NCBI RefSeq assembly: GCF_000381365.1 | Contig: NZ_KB905466.1 | Span: 2,716,821-2,780,820 of the forward strand | Source of the DNA: Bacteroides salyersiae WAL 10018 = DSM 18765 = JCM 12988 | GTDB taxonomy: Bacteria; Bacteroidota; Bacteroidia; Bacteroidales; Bacteroidaceae | Length of the DNA stretch: 64,000 nt | Direction of reading: 5' to 3' | Part shown: one piece after another, positions 33,118 to 42,729 of the stretch | Numbering within the stretch: position 1 is the stretch's first letter | Layout: every line of letters begins with the position of its first letter | Made by a program: the position numbers and the translations under genes | Notes under the pieces: model-generated | Database searches by the model: none | The model's input: only the letters and a program-made list of their open reading frames with translations | What the model was told of the DNA's origin: nothing

Positions 33118-33264
33118 AAAATTAAGTATTAACATTTGATTAATTTATTTAGAAGCGTTTCTTCTTTGTCGTTGCGAAGGTATACGCTTTTTAAAGTTTG
33201 TATCTTCATCATTGTTCTTAAGATAGCTATTTATGTTCATCGGAAGGCTTTTCGTGCAGGTATC

Positions 33265-34632
33265 CTATTGTTTTTTGCGAATATCCATTTCGGCGCCTGT
33301 ATCGCCCTGTTCCGTCATCCACTTTTCCAATGCCGCTTGCATGGTGGCGATGCGTTTGGTATGTTTTCGTTCGGTGGCGATGTTATTCAGTTCCCAAGGG
33401 TCGTTCTTCAAATCGTAGAATTCGATGGCGGGACGTGTGGTATAATGATCGACCAGAAAGCGGGCCTGTTCATTTTGTCCGGCCTGTTGCAGCCAACTTT
33501 CCCACATCTCATCTTTATTTTTCTTTCCCATCATATGTTTAAGAAAGAAAGGCTGATCGTGCTTCAGATTCAGAATCAGTTTATAGCGTTTGTCCTGTAT
33601 GCTTCTGACCGGATACGGATTCCCTTCCGGGACATTGTTGTGCATGCAGTAAGCCCATTCCCGGTGTTCTTTCTTCTTTCCCTGCAATACGGGCAGGAAG
33701 CTGCGGCCATCGATCTGCCCGATTGTTCCGTTTCCGGTGAAATCCATCAGGGTGGGTAATATATCTTCGTATTGCACAATGGCGTCGGTGGTACTCCGGG
33801 GCTTTATGGCTTTGGGATACCGGGCCAGCATGGCACTGTGGGTTCCGTATTGCCAGCATGTCCATTTGCCGAAAGGGAACTTCGGACCTTGCTCACCCAG
33901 AAAAAGAACCAGGGTATTGTCCAATTGCCCGGTACTTCCGAGTACCTCTAATACGGAACCTACTTCATTGTCTAAGGCGCGTATTTCTGCTAAGTACCGG
34001 CGGAATAGTTCGCGGGTTTCGTCGTTGTCCACGCAGTTAGGGGGCAACACGATCTTTTCTTTATCGAATTCCTCCGGATTTCCCCATGTCCAGGGGGCAT
34101 GAGGATGGATGCTGCACACAAAAAGGCAAAAAGGCTCGTTGTCCCTCGTTATAAATTCCCTGATTCCATCGGTGGTATATTCGGCTGTGCGGGAGGTGCA
34201 GATGGTTTCGAAACCGGGTACCTCTTCGAAGTTGAATACGGAACGTGGATTAGTGTGCTGCTTGCCTGCGCGTCCCACCCTGTAACCGGCCTGCGAAAGA
34301 TAATGTGTCACACTTTTTATGTCCGGGTAGGATGCTTTATGGTTTTGAAACGAACCGTGATGGGCCGGATAGAGGCCGGTATACAATGATGCCCGGAGTG
34401 GTACACTCATGGCACAGGATGCGTAGTTGTTTGTAAAACGCATCCCTTCAGTAGCTATCCTGTCTATATGGGGGGTGATTAAATTTTCTCCGCCGTAACA
34501 ACTCAGCTCGTTGGAACCCAAATCATCTGCCAGAATAACGACTATATTAGGTGAATCGGTGCCGGCTGGGGTTACTCCCCAACTTGTAAATAATGGCAGG
34601 CCGGAAAAAAGGGTTAACAAATAAGATCTCAT
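33265..34632 (-). CDS. Type I (S1) sulfatase, serine type
   Basis: A 455-residue secreted sulfatase and the first gene of the minus-strand PUL operon. Signal peptide near residues 1-19. Metal-binding start NIVVILADDLG (Asp36, Asp37); active-site motif S76-V-P-L-R80, where Ser76 would be converted to formylglycine by anSME; Leu at the fourth place is uncommon. Later metal and His ligands are plausible in GRAGKQH and LFLGEQG. The C-terminal subdomain is present (FYDLKNDPWELNN). It would remove sulfate esters from the PUL substrate. The gap to the SusC gene is 130-150 bp. Confidence 0.9.
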   Translation of the reverse strand: MRSYLLTLFSGLPLFTSWGVTPAGTDSPNIVVILADDLGSNELSCYGGENLITPHIDRIATEGMRFTNNYASCAMSVPLRASLYTGLYPAHHGSFQNHKASYPDIKSVTHYLSQAGYRVGRAGKQHTNPRSVFNFEEVPGFETICTSRTAEYTTDGIREFITRDNEPFCLFVCSIHPHAPWTWGNPEEFDKEKIVLPPNCVDNDETRELFRRYLAEIRALDNEVGSVLEVLGSTGQLDNTLVLFLGEQGPKFPFGKWTCWQYGTHSAMLARYPKAIKPRSTTDAIVQYEDILPTLMDFTGNGTIGQIDGRSFLPVLQGKKKEHREWAYCMHNNVPEGNPYPVRSIQDKRYKLILNLKHDQPFFLKHMMGKKNKDEMWESWLQQAGQNEQARFLVDHYTTRPAIEFYDLKNDPWELNNIATERKHTKRIATMQAALEKWMTEQGDTGAEMDIRKKQ

Positions 34633-34660
34633 AACACGCGATTTTTATTTTTATCTTTTG

Positions 34661-34678
34661 CAAATGTAAGCAAAGGTA
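34661..34678 (-). promoter_or_regulatory. Promoter -7 boxes of the minus-strand PUL operon
   Basis: Two adjacent minus-strand matches to TAnnTTTG: TACATTTG (34661-34668) and TACCTTTG (34671-34678). Weak half-sites starting at 34703, 34724 and 34745 on the minus strand are spaced 21 bp apart, the first of them 35 bp before the first box. Confidence 0.5.
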
Positions 34679-34801
34679 GAGATGTGGATATGCACAGTCT
34701 TTCTTTTCAATAGCACTATTGTGCAATGAACTCTGCATTTTGTTTAATATATCTTCACTATGGTTGCCGGCAGGAGCACTTTTAATCTAAATTTCGACCA
34801 T

Positions 34802-34865
34802 GAACAATGCTTGTTGTCCTACGAACAATGCTGTCTCGCAGTATGTATACATATGCCTACTTTTG
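34802..34865 (+). promoter_or_regulatory. Putative HTCS operator and promoter of the plus-strand PUL operon
   Basis: Two identical direct repeats GAACAATGCT at 34802-34811 and 34823-34832 are 21 bp apart (two helical turns). A -7 box TACTTTTG at 34858-34865 starts 35 bp after the proximal copy. AraC-type domains of HTCS regulators typically bind direct repeats upstream of the promoter. The same geometry is seen at 54210-54273. Confidence 0.6.
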
Positions 34866-34896
34866 CTTTCGATATAAAACATAAATTTGAATAAAG

Positions 34897-36924
34897 ATGA
34901 AACGAGTAAAATTCTTAGTGTTCACCATTATCAGTCTGATGTCATTAACGGTGTATAGCCAAAAGGGGGCAACCCCCAACTATACAAACAATCATTATCC
35001 TCTACTGGAGAAGCCTTACGTTGAATTACCTATCGGCGCGATAAAACCTGCCGGCTGGCTGGAACATCAACTCTCTACAATGGTTTCCGGCCTTACCGGT
35101 AATTTAGATAAAATCTACGGGCAGGTGATGGGGGAACGTAACGGATGGCTTGGGGGAGATGGAGATGTGTGGGAAAGAGGACCTTACTGGATTGACGGCC
35201 TGCTACCGTTGGCTTACATCTTGGATAATGACACTCTGAAACAAAAAGTGCAACCTTGGATTGAGTGGGCGCTGGCTTCTCAAAAAGCGAATGGCTATTT
35301 CGGCCCGGATAAAGACAGAGGACCGGAGCGGGGACTTCAGCGTAATAATGCACAAGACTGGTGGCCCAAAATGGTTGTACTAAAAATCATGCAACAATAT
35401 TATTCTGCTACAGGAGACGAGCGGGTCATTACCTTTATGACTAATTATTTTAAATATCAATTGGAGCAATTACCCCAAAATCCGTTGGACAGATGGACGC
35501 ATTGGGGAAAATTCCGTGGAGGTGATAATCTGATGGTGATTTATTGGCTTTATAATATTACCGGAGATAAGTTCTTGCTCGAGTTAGGCGATTTGGTACA
35601 CCAACAAACATTGGACTGGACGAATGTTTTTCTCGAAGGAACTCAATTGATGACACAGCACAGCCTGCATACTGTAAACCTGGCTCAAGGCTTTAAAGAA
35701 CCTGTTATCTATTATCAGCGTGATTATGACCGCAAGCGCATCGACGCCGTGAAAAAGGCATCGGAGGTGATACGCAATACCATTGGGTTTCCTACCGGTA
35801 TTTGGGCAGGCGATGAGTTGATCCGCTTCGGCGATCCTACGCAAGGTTCTGAATTGTGTGCGGCTGTAGAGATGATGTTTTCTCTTGAAAAGATGTTGGA
35901 AATTACCGGAGACACGCAGTGGGCCGATCAACTGGAAAGAATAGCTTATAATGCGTTGCCTACGCAGGTGGATGACAACTGTTCTGTGCGGCAATATTAT
36001 CAACAGGTGAATCAGATAAAAGTGTCTTATGAACCGAGGACGTTCGTTACTCCTCATTCGCATACGGGAAATCTTTTCGGAGTATTGGCGGGCTTTCCTT
36101 GCTGTACCTCCAATTTACATCAGGGATGGCCTAAGTTGGTACAGAATCTTTGGTTTGCCACCTATGATAACGGAATTGCGGCATTGGTATATGCACCCTC
36201 TAAAGTCACGGCGAAGGTGGCTGGGAATGTGACGGTGGATATAGAAGAGAACACCGGTTATCCGTTTGATGAGATCATTCGGTTTAAGATGAATTTCCCC
36301 GATAAAAAAGCTCGGACGGCCCGTTTCCCTTTCCATCTGCGTATTCCTGAGTGGTGTGAAAAGCCGGTGATCCGCGTCAATGGCGAAGTCGTTTCGTGTG
36401 TACCGGTTGCCAATATTGCCGTGTTGGAACGTACTTGGAAGAGTAACGATGAGGTTACTTTGGAACTGCCGATGTCGGTGACTGCCAGCTATTGGTATGA
36501 TGGGGCTGCTGTTATAGAGCGTGGGGCACTTATCTACGCACTTAAACTGAATGAAAACTGGGAAGCAAAAAACATTGATGATGGTTCGGAACGTAACGGG
36601 GAGAAATATTATCAGGTCACTACCGATTCTCCTTGGAATTATTGCTTGTACAAAAGGAATCTCCGACCAGAGAATTTAAAGGAAAGGTTCGTGGTTGAAA
36701 AAACAGGACCGGTTTCGGCGAACCCTTGGAATCAGGAAAATGCACCGGTTATTATTAAGACTAAAGCACGCCGTTTACCGGAATGGACAGAGCACAATGG
36801 ATCGACGGGGCCTGTTAGTTACTTCTTCCAGCGTATGGAACCTATCAGGGAAAATGCAGAAGTGATAGAACTGATTCCATATGGATGTACCACACTGCGT
36901 ATAGCCGAATTCCCTATCAGATGA
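34897..36924 (+). CDS. GH127-like (DUF1680) beta-L-arabinofuranosidase-type hydrolase
   Basis: A 675-residue secreted protein (signal peptide ending VYSQ) with an (alpha/alpha)6 barrel and C-terminal beta domains. It keeps the zinc/cysteine centre of GH127: E319-x-C321 (GSELC) and C402-C403 (GFPCCTSN); by analogy with HypBA1, C402 is the nucleophile and Glu307 a candidate acid/base. GH127 enzymes release beta-L-arabinofuranose; related families (GH146 and other DUF1680 groups) act on similar sugars, so the exact sugar is uncertain. It is the first gene of the plus-strand enzyme operon. Confidence 0.85.
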   Translation: MKRVKFLVFTIISLMSLTVYSQKGATPNYTNNHYPLLEKPYVELPIGAIKPAGWLEHQLSTMVSGLTGNLDKIYGQVMGERNGWLGGDGDVWERGPYWIDGLLPLAYILDNDTLKQKVQPWIEWALASQKANGYFGPDKDRGPERGLQRNNAQDWWPKMVVLKIMQQYYSATGDERVITFMTNYFKYQLEQLPQNPLDRWTHWGKFRGGDNLMVIYWLYNITGDKFLLELGDLVHQQTLDWTNVFLEGTQLMTQHSLHTVNLAQGFKEPVIYYQRDYDRKRIDAVKKASEVIRNTIGFPTGIWAGDELIRFGDPTQGSELCAAVEMMFSLEKMLEITGDTQWADQLERIAYNALPTQVDDNCSVRQYYQQVNQIKVSYEPRTFVTPHSHTGNLFGVLAGFPCCTSNLHQGWPKLVQNLWFATYDNGIAALVYAPSKVTAKVAGNVTVDIEENTGYPFDEIIRFKMNFPDKKARTARFPFHLRIPEWCEKPVIRVNGEVVSCVPVANIAVLERTWKSNDEVTLELPMSVTASYWYDGAAVIERGALIYALKLNENWEAKNIDDGSERNGEKYYQVTTDSPWNYCLYKRNLRPENLKERFVVEKTGPVSANPWNQENAPVIIKTKARRLPEWTEHNGSTGPVSYFFQRMEPIRENAEVIELIPYGCTTLRIAEFPIR

Positions 36925-36948
36925 GAATAACCTTCAACAGTAAGTATC

Positions 36949-38067
36949 ATGAATATTAGGCATATTTTATATTTTGTTTTTTTGTTCTGTGCAATAAGTT
37001 GTAAGAGACCGGATGCTACGGTCATAAGTTATTGCAATCCGATTCCTATAAATCTGGGGGATCCTTATATTCTAATGGCTTCGGACGGGAAATATTATCT
37101 GTACGGTACTTCTGGTGAGAATGGTTTCAGGGCCTACTCTTCCGATAATCTGTCCGATTGGAAAGAAGAGGGAATAGTTTATCAGGGCAGATCGTCTACT
37201 TCGTGGGCAACAGACTGTTTCTGGGCGCCGGAGGTATATGAAAGAGATGGAAAATACTACTTATGGTATAGTGCGAACTGGAAATATAATCCGACCGGTG
37301 AAAAAGAAAATTTCCGGATAGGCGTAGCTGTTTCCGATAATCCTTTGGGGCCTTTTAAGGAGATGAACGATGGCCCTTTATTTGATCCGGGATATCCTGT
37401 GATTGATGCCAATGTGCTCTTTGATGATGAGAGCGGAAAGGTGTACCTTTATTATTCCCGTTGCTGTTACAAACATCCGGTGGAAAGTGAGATTGCTGAC
37501 TATGCAAAGAAGAATGGATGGTTTGACGAGATTGAGGAGAGTTGGATTTACGGAGTTGAAGTAGCTCCCGACTTTTCGAAGGTGATAGGTGAACCGGTAT
37601 TGCTTTTGCAACCGCCTTTCTCAATGGATGATTTACAGGCAGAATGGGAGAGCCGCTCGGTACTGAATAAGGAGGTGAACAGGCGCTGGACGGAAGGTTC
37701 GTTTATATTCAAGGAGGGGGAGACATATTACATGATGTATTCTGCTAATTATTTTGTGGGTAATGATTATGCAGTAGGGTATGCTACAGCTACTCATCCG
37801 TTGGGGCCTTTCCGTAAATCGGCAGATAACCCGGTATTACAGAAGAATGTGGAGAATGGGGGAGAAGTAACTGGAACCGGACATAATATGGTATTGTCAC
37901 TTCCCGATGGTCAGAAACTTTGTGTTTATCACGGGCGAACCCGGAAAACAGGAAGAAAACGGGTCGTGTTTATAGATCGTATGGAGATAAAGGCAGATGA
38001 GACACTCGTTGTTTACGGCCCTACTATCGGAACTCAAGCGATCGAAGTTGTAAAGACGCTCTTTTAA
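36949..38067 (+). CDS. GH43-family glycosidase lipoprotein
   Basis: A 372-residue predicted lipoprotein (FCAISCKRP, Cys18) with a five-bladed beta-propeller. The GH43 triad is visible: base Asp38 (NLGDPYIL), pKa-modulating Asp153 (PVIDANV) and acid Glu249 (WTEGSFIF). GH43 members are alpha-L-arabinofuranosidases, beta-xylosidases, arabinanases or galactosidases; the subfamily is not assigned. It starts 24 bp after the GH127-like gene. A 166-bp gap with a palindromic array separates it from the next gene. Confidence 0.88.
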   Translation: MNIRHILYFVFLFCAISCKRPDATVISYCNPIPINLGDPYILMASDGKYYLYGTSGENGFRAYSSDNLSDWKEEGIVYQGRSSTSWATDCFWAPEVYERDGKYYLWYSANWKYNPTGEKENFRIGVAVSDNPLGPFKEMNDGPLFDPGYPVIDANVLFDDESGKVYLYYSRCCYKHPVESEIADYAKKNGWFDEIEESWIYGVEVAPDFSKVIGEPVLLLQPPFSMDDLQAEWESRSVLNKEVNRRWTEGSFIFKEGETYYMMYSANYFVGNDYAVGYATATHPLGPFRKSADNPVLQKNVENGGEVTGTGHNMVLSLPDGQKLCVYHGRTRKTGRKRVVFIDRMEIKADETLVVYGPTIGTQAIEVVKTLF

Positions 38068-38071
38068 ACAG

Positions 38072-38157
38072 CGTTTCACTATTGTGAGACGAACGTCTCT
38101 CAATAGTGAGATGATCATTTCATAGATGTGAGACGTGCGTCTCTCAATAGTGAAACG
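38072..38157. repeat. Tandem 22-bp palindromic repeat array inside the enzyme operon
   Basis: Three tandem 22-bp units (38084-38105, 38106-38127, 38128-38149) each begin GTGAGA and are internally palindromic, with partial units on both sides. Units 1 and 3 contain GAGACGnnCGTCTC. The outer arms CGTTTCACTATTGTGAGACG (38072-38091) and CGTCTCTCAATAGTGAAACG (38138-38157) can also pair with one mismatch, so alternative hairpins are possible. No poly-T follows. Confidence 0.85.
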
Positions 38158-38232
38158 AAAAATGTTCTTACTGGAAACCGGCTATGAGGACATTAAAATC
38201 GATTAATAATAAATTACTCTAATTTTATATTT

Positions 38233-40437
38233 ATGGTACGAATGTTCATGATTATCTGTTCTTTATGTTTTTCTTACATCTCATTTGCCTGGTCTCCACA
38301 GGGCAACAAGATAAAGACCCGATGGGCAGAACAAGTAACAGTAGAAAATGTTTGGCAAATTTATCCACGCCCGCAATTGAAGCGAGTGAACTGGAAGAAC
38401 CTCAATGGTTTGTGGAAATATCAAGTGACGGAAATGAATCGGAAAAAGAAAGATGTGCACTACGGTGATGAAATACTGGTTCCTTTTTCCATTGAATCGT
38501 CTTTGTCGGGAGTAGAGGGACAGTTTGGCCCTTCGGATAAGCTATGGTATCGTAAAGAGTTTACTATTGATCCGGACTGGAAGGGCAAGCAGATTCTTTT
38601 GCATTTCGGTGCTGTTGATTATGAATGCCAGGTATGGGTGAACAATATACTGGTCGGGAAGCATACAGGAGGAAACAATCCTTTCTCTTTTAACATTACT
38701 CGTTTCTTGAAAAAGGATGGTAAGCAGGTAGTTGAATTGAGTGTGACTGATCCTACGGATACGGAATCCATTACCCGGGGGAAACAGCAGCTCAACCAGC
38801 GGGGTATTTGGTATACTCCTGTTTCCGGTATCTGGCAGACTGTTTGGATAGAACCGGTGAATCCTGTTTATATTCGGCAGATGTGCCCCGAAACCAATAT
38901 TGAGAATAGTACGGTGAAACTTCACTTTGACATTGCCGAATCTGTAGGAGACGAATCTCTGCTTGTGAAAGTATTTGATGGGGAAAAGAATATCCTGACC
39001 TCCGAACAGAAACTGGGTAAGGACATCGAGTTGCAGATTCCTGGCCTTGTATGGTGGTCGCCGGAAAACCCGAAACTTTACGATTTGGAAGTCTCTTTGT
39101 GCCGGAATGGGAGAACATTGGACAAGGTAACCAGCTATTTTGCAATGAGAGATGTTTCGATTGTCAGGGATGAAGCCGGATACAAAAGAATTTGTTTGAA
39201 TGGAAAGCCTGTGTTCCAGTATGGCACATTGGATCAGGGCTGGTGGCCTGATGGCTTGTTGACACCTCCTTCACCCGAAGCTATGATCTGGGATATGGTT
39301 CAATTAAAAGAGATGGGATTCAACACCATACGCAAACATATTAAAGTGGAACCTGCTACTTACTATTATTATGCCGATTCGCTGGGAATAATGATTTGGC
39401 AGGATATGCCTTCGGGATTCGCTACGGCACGTAAAGAGACGGAACATCTTTCGCATACGGATGAAAAGGATTGGGATGCTCCTACGGAGGTCTCGGCTCA
39501 GTGGCTTAAAGAACTGGACGAGATGATCGATCATTTACGCTTTTTCCCCTGTATCACGAGCTGGGTTGTTTTTAATGAAGGGTGGGGACAACACAACACA
39601 GTCGAAGTAGTGGAGAATATGATGCAGAAAGACCGGACGAGAATTATTAATGGCGTGAGCGGATGGACCGACCGAAAGGTGGGACATGTGCACGATATTC
39701 ATAATTATCCGTCTGCTTCGATGGTGTTGCCTGAGTTTACTGATGACCGGGTAGCCGTATTGGGAGAATTCGGCGGATTGGGGTTTCCGGTAGAAGGTTC
39801 GCTTTGGAATCCCGGTATGAATAACTGGGGTTATAAGAATATTGACGGAAGCATTGAACTGTTGGCCGATTATAGCCGGCTGATGTATGATCTTGAAACG
39901 CTCATTGCTCAAGGTTTAAGCGCCGCCATTTATACCCAAACGACGGATGTGGAGGGTGAAGTGAACGGGTTGATTACTTACGACCGTAAGAAAATAAAGA
40001 TTCCGGCCAATACATTGCATATGTTACACTCCCGTTTGTATAGTATTCGTTCGACCCAACCCGTATTTCTGATACCGCATTCACAAAAGCAGAAACAGAC
40101 CAAGCATGAAGTCAGCGTGAATGGTGAAGTGTATCATACCGAGTTTCCTTTTAAGATTAAAGATAAGGGGGTGATACGGTTGAAGGAGATATTTCATGTG
40201 GACAAACCTTTTGAACGTCTGTCTTTATGGTTATATGCGAATGGTCCGACCACCGTGTGGCTGAATGGTGTAAAAGTGCTGGATCAACCGATTAGATATA
40301 CCCGTAACTATAATCAATATAATCTGAGTGATTATAGTTATTTATTGCACAATGGGGAAAATACGGTGGAGATTACTATAAATAAGCAGAATGGAGAAAG
40401 GAGTTTGCTTTTTGATTATGGGTTGACTGCATTTTAA
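38233..40437 (+). CDS. GH2-family glycoside hydrolase
   Basis: A 734-residue secreted enzyme (signal peptide to about SYISFA). GH2 sugar-binding jelly roll (about 45-205), Ig-like domain (about 210-305) and TIM barrel (about 310-600) are followed by a C-terminal beta domain. The acid/base is E449 (VVFNEGWG) and the nucleophile E512 (VLGEFGG). It is shorter than LacZ and lacks the small-chain domain. Beta-galactosidase or alpha-L-arabinopyranosidase activity would suit the neighbourhood, but specificity is inferred. The next gene follows after 49 bp. Confidence 0.87.
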   Translation: MVRMFMIICSLCFSYISFAWSPQGNKIKTRWAEQVTVENVWQIYPRPQLKRVNWKNLNGLWKYQVTEMNRKKKDVHYGDEILVPFSIESSLSGVEGQFGPSDKLWYRKEFTIDPDWKGKQILLHFGAVDYECQVWVNNILVGKHTGGNNPFSFNITRFLKKDGKQVVELSVTDPTDTESITRGKQQLNQRGIWYTPVSGIWQTVWIEPVNPVYIRQMCPETNIENSTVKLHFDIAESVGDESLLVKVFDGEKNILTSEQKLGKDIELQIPGLVWWSPENPKLYDLEVSLCRNGRTLDKVTSYFAMRDVSIVRDEAGYKRICLNGKPVFQYGTLDQGWWPDGLLTPPSPEAMIWDMVQLKEMGFNTIRKHIKVEPATYYYYADSLGIMIWQDMPSGFATARKETEHLSHTDEKDWDAPTEVSAQWLKELDEMIDHLRFFPCITSWVVFNEGWGQHNTVEVVENMMQKDRTRIINGVSGWTDRKVGHVHDIHNYPSASMVLPEFTDDRVAVLGEFGGLGFPVEGSLWNPGMNNWGYKNIDGSIELLADYSRLMYDLETLIAQGLSAAIYTQTTDVEGEVNGLITYDRKKIKIPANTLHMLHSRLYSIRSTQPVFLIPHSQKQKQTKHEVSVNGEVYHTEFPFKIKDKGVIRLKEIFHVDKPFERLSLWLYANGPTTVWLNGVKVLDQPIRYTRNYNQYNLSDYSYLLHNGENTVEITINKQNGERSLLFDYGLTAF

Positions 40438-40486
40438 GAGAAAGTATTTCAATTTCTGAAAATTATATATCATAATTAATAATATC

Positions 40487-41620
40487 ATGAAAATTTATCT
40501 TTTGTTCATGTTGACGGTGTTTTGTGCTTCCTGTAGAAATGATGGGAAGCCTATACTTCCTTTGTTAGATGCTGATGATTTTTCCACGACGGTCGATGGA
40601 AAACCAGTTGCATTATATACGCTTGAATCCGGTAATGGGATATATGCACAAATAACGAACTATGGCGCACGTGTGGTGAGTTTGCTTACTCCCGATAGAA
40701 ATAGTAATTATGAAGATATCACGTTAGGTTTCGAAAAGATAGATCATTATCTGGATAATAAAGGTGAACGGTTTCTGGGGCCGGTTGTGGGGCGTTATGC
40801 CAACCGTATAGCAAATGGCAAGTTTTCCTTGGATGGAACGGAATATAACTTAGTCCGAAACAATGATGGACAAAGTTTGCATGGAGGAAACAAGGGATTG
40901 GATAGAATTGTTTGGAATGTAGATAGGGTCACAGATAACGAAGTCGCTTTTTCATACATGTCTCCTGATGGAGAAGAAGGCTATCCCGGTACAGTTGTTT
41001 TTAAAGTTGTTTATATGCTGACTTCGGATAACGAACTGAAAATAACGTATAATGCCGTGACTGATAAACCAACTGTCGTGAACCTCTCTTGTCATGCTTT
41101 TTTTAATCTGAAAGGTGCGGGTAACGGGACGGTCGATGACCATATTCTAACCATAAATTCCAGTCGTATCACACCGGTTGATTCGTTCTTGATTCCTACT
41201 GGCGAAAGAGTGCCGGTAGAGGGAACTCCTTTTGATTTTAGGGTACCAACGGCCATAGGAGCGCGTCTTGATCAGGATAATGAGCAATTGAGATTTGGTA
41301 AGGGATATGATCATAATTGGATTATTGATAAGAAAATAGAGGGTGTGGAACAGATAGCTTCTGTCTATGAACCTACTTTGGGCCGTTATATGGAAGTATG
41401 GTCTGATCAACCGGGACTACAGTTTTATGGGGGTAACTTTTTCAATGGGAAGGTGAAAGACAAATATGGGAAACCGATGAGGTTTCGGGAGGCAATTGCA
41501 TTGGAGACACAAAAGTTTCCGGATAGTCCCAATCATCCAGACTTTCCGACTACTCGCCTTAATCCGGGGGAAGTTTATGTTCATACGTGTATTTATAAAT
41601 TTATGACGAAAAATGAATAA
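40487..41620 (+). CDS. Aldose 1-epimerase (galactose mutarotase) lipoprotein
   Basis: A 377-residue predicted lipoprotein (TVFCASCRND, Cys16) with the GalM fold. Substrate and catalytic residues are recognisable: His132 (SLHGGNKG), acid His203 (NLSCHAFFNL) and base Glu340 (ALETQKFPDSPN). It interconverts the alpha and beta anomers of aldoses, probably galactose or arabinose released in the periplasm by its neighbours. The last 8 bp overlap the start of the following GH43 gene, so translation is probably coupled. Confidence 0.92.
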   Translation: MKIYLLFMLTVFCASCRNDGKPILPLLDADDFSTTVDGKPVALYTLESGNGIYAQITNYGARVVSLLTPDRNSNYEDITLGFEKIDHYLDNKGERFLGPVVGRYANRIANGKFSLDGTEYNLVRNNDGQSLHGGNKGLDRIVWNVDRVTDNEVAFSYMSPDGEEGYPGTVVFKVVYMLTSDNELKITYNAVTDKPTVVNLSCHAFFNLKGAGNGTVDDHILTINSSRITPVDSFLIPTGERVPVEGTPFDFRVPTAIGARLDQDNEQLRFGKGYDHNWIIDKKIEGVEQIASVYEPTLGRYMEVWSDQPGLQFYGGNFFNGKVKDKYGKPMRFREAIALETQKFPDSPNHPDFPTTRLNPGEVYVHTCIYKFMTKNE

Positions 41621-42722
41621 CGAGGAACATCCTTTTTCAGAGCAGGCCGGTTGGAGAGAAAGTTGGATTCTGTTTACTCTGCTTCTTTTATTTTCCAGTT
41701 CCGGAGTAATACGGGCTGTAGAAGGTGACACCGTAAGAACCTTTAGTAATCCTGTTTTTAAGGGAGCCGATCCTTGGGTATATAAGACCGATAGTTGTTA
41801 CTATTACTGTTTTGTATATAAAAAAGGACTTGCGGTTTCGAAGACAAAGGAACTACATAAAAAAGGGCAACTTGTAGAAGTTTGGAAGGCTCCGGCAGAA
41901 GGATGGAACAGGAGTTGTATTTGGGCTCCCGAACTGCACTATGTGTGTGGAAAGTGGTACATTTATTATGCGGCCGGTGAGTCTGGACCTCCTTATATAC
42001 ATCAGCGTACTGGTGTACTCGAGGCAGTAAGCTCGGATCCTCAAGGAGCTTATATCGACAAAGGGATGATTTATACGGGAGACAATGTAGATTGTTGGCC
42101 GGATACCGATGCGAACCGTTGGGCTATCGATATGACTGTTTTTGAATGGCAGAAAAAACTGTATGCCGTTTGGTCTGGATGGGAGAATAATGAATCGACC
42201 GATAAAACACGTCAGAACTTGTACATCGCTGAAATGGAAAATCCTTGGACTATATCGACCAATCGGACACTTTTATCCGAGCCGGATCAACCTTGGGAAA
42301 CAGACGGAAGATTAGACTTGAACGAGGGACCACAGGTATTGATAAACGAAGACCGGTTGTTCATCATTTATTCTTGTGGACAATCGTGGCTACCTACGTA
42401 TAAATTAGCTCAGTTGAAGTTAAAGAATCCTGACAACAATCTGTTGGATCGTGACAATTGGATAAAGTCGGGGCCTGTTTTTACGGGTAATGAGGAAGTT
42501 TATGGGGTGGGGCATGCTGGTTTTACGACTTCCCCCGATGGCACTGAGCATTGGATTGTATATCATACAAAAGTGGATCGAAAACCAGGATGGGAGCGGC
42601 ATATTTGCTTGCAGCGTTTTATTTTTGATTTTGATGGCTCTCCGTATTTTGGGAAAGCACAACCAGTCACCGTTCGTCAACCTTTACCGTCTGTTAGTGG
42701 AATAAATAAAAGGAATAATTAG
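41613..42722 (+). CDS. GH43-family glycosidase (arabinofuranosidase-like)
   Basis: A 369-residue protein with a hydrophobic segment at about residues 17-35 that can act as a signal peptide. Five-bladed propeller with the GH43 triad Asp53 (GADPWVYK), Asp173 (WAIDMTV) and Glu238 (DLNEGPQV). The sequence style (IWAPELHYVCGKWYIYYAAG, QRFIFDFDGSPYFG) resembles exo-acting alpha-L-arabinofuranosidases of GH43. It overlaps the epimerase gene and is 7 bp from the sulfatase. It differs strongly from the other GH43 at 36949, suggesting another linkage. Confidence 0.88.
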   Translation: MNNEEHPFSEQAGWRESWILFTLLLLFSSSGVIRAVEGDTVRTFSNPVFKGADPWVYKTDSCYYYCFVYKKGLAVSKTKELHKKGQLVEVWKAPAEGWNRSCIWAPELHYVCGKWYIYYAAGESGPPYIHQRTGVLEAVSSDPQGAYIDKGMIYTGDNVDCWPDTDANRWAIDMTVFEWQKKLYAVWSGWENNESTDKTRQNLYIAEMENPWTISTNRTLLSEPDQPWETDGRLDLNEGPQVLINEDRLFIIYSCGQSWLPTYKLAQLKLKNPDNNLLDRDNWIKSGPVFTGNEEVYGVGHAGFTTSPDGTEHWIVYHTKVDRKPGWERHICLQRFIFDFDGSPYFGKAQPVTVRQPLPSVSGINKRNN

Positions 42723-42729
42723 GTATATT

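Noticed and set aside
33136..33759. 207-codon plus-strand ORF over the sulfatase 3' end and the SusC gap
   Set aside because: It largely overlaps the conserved sulfatase in antisense and has no recognisable domain.
38072..38157. Tandem palindromes as a CRISPR array or terminator
   Set aside because: Units abut with no spacers, and no T-run follows the hairpins.
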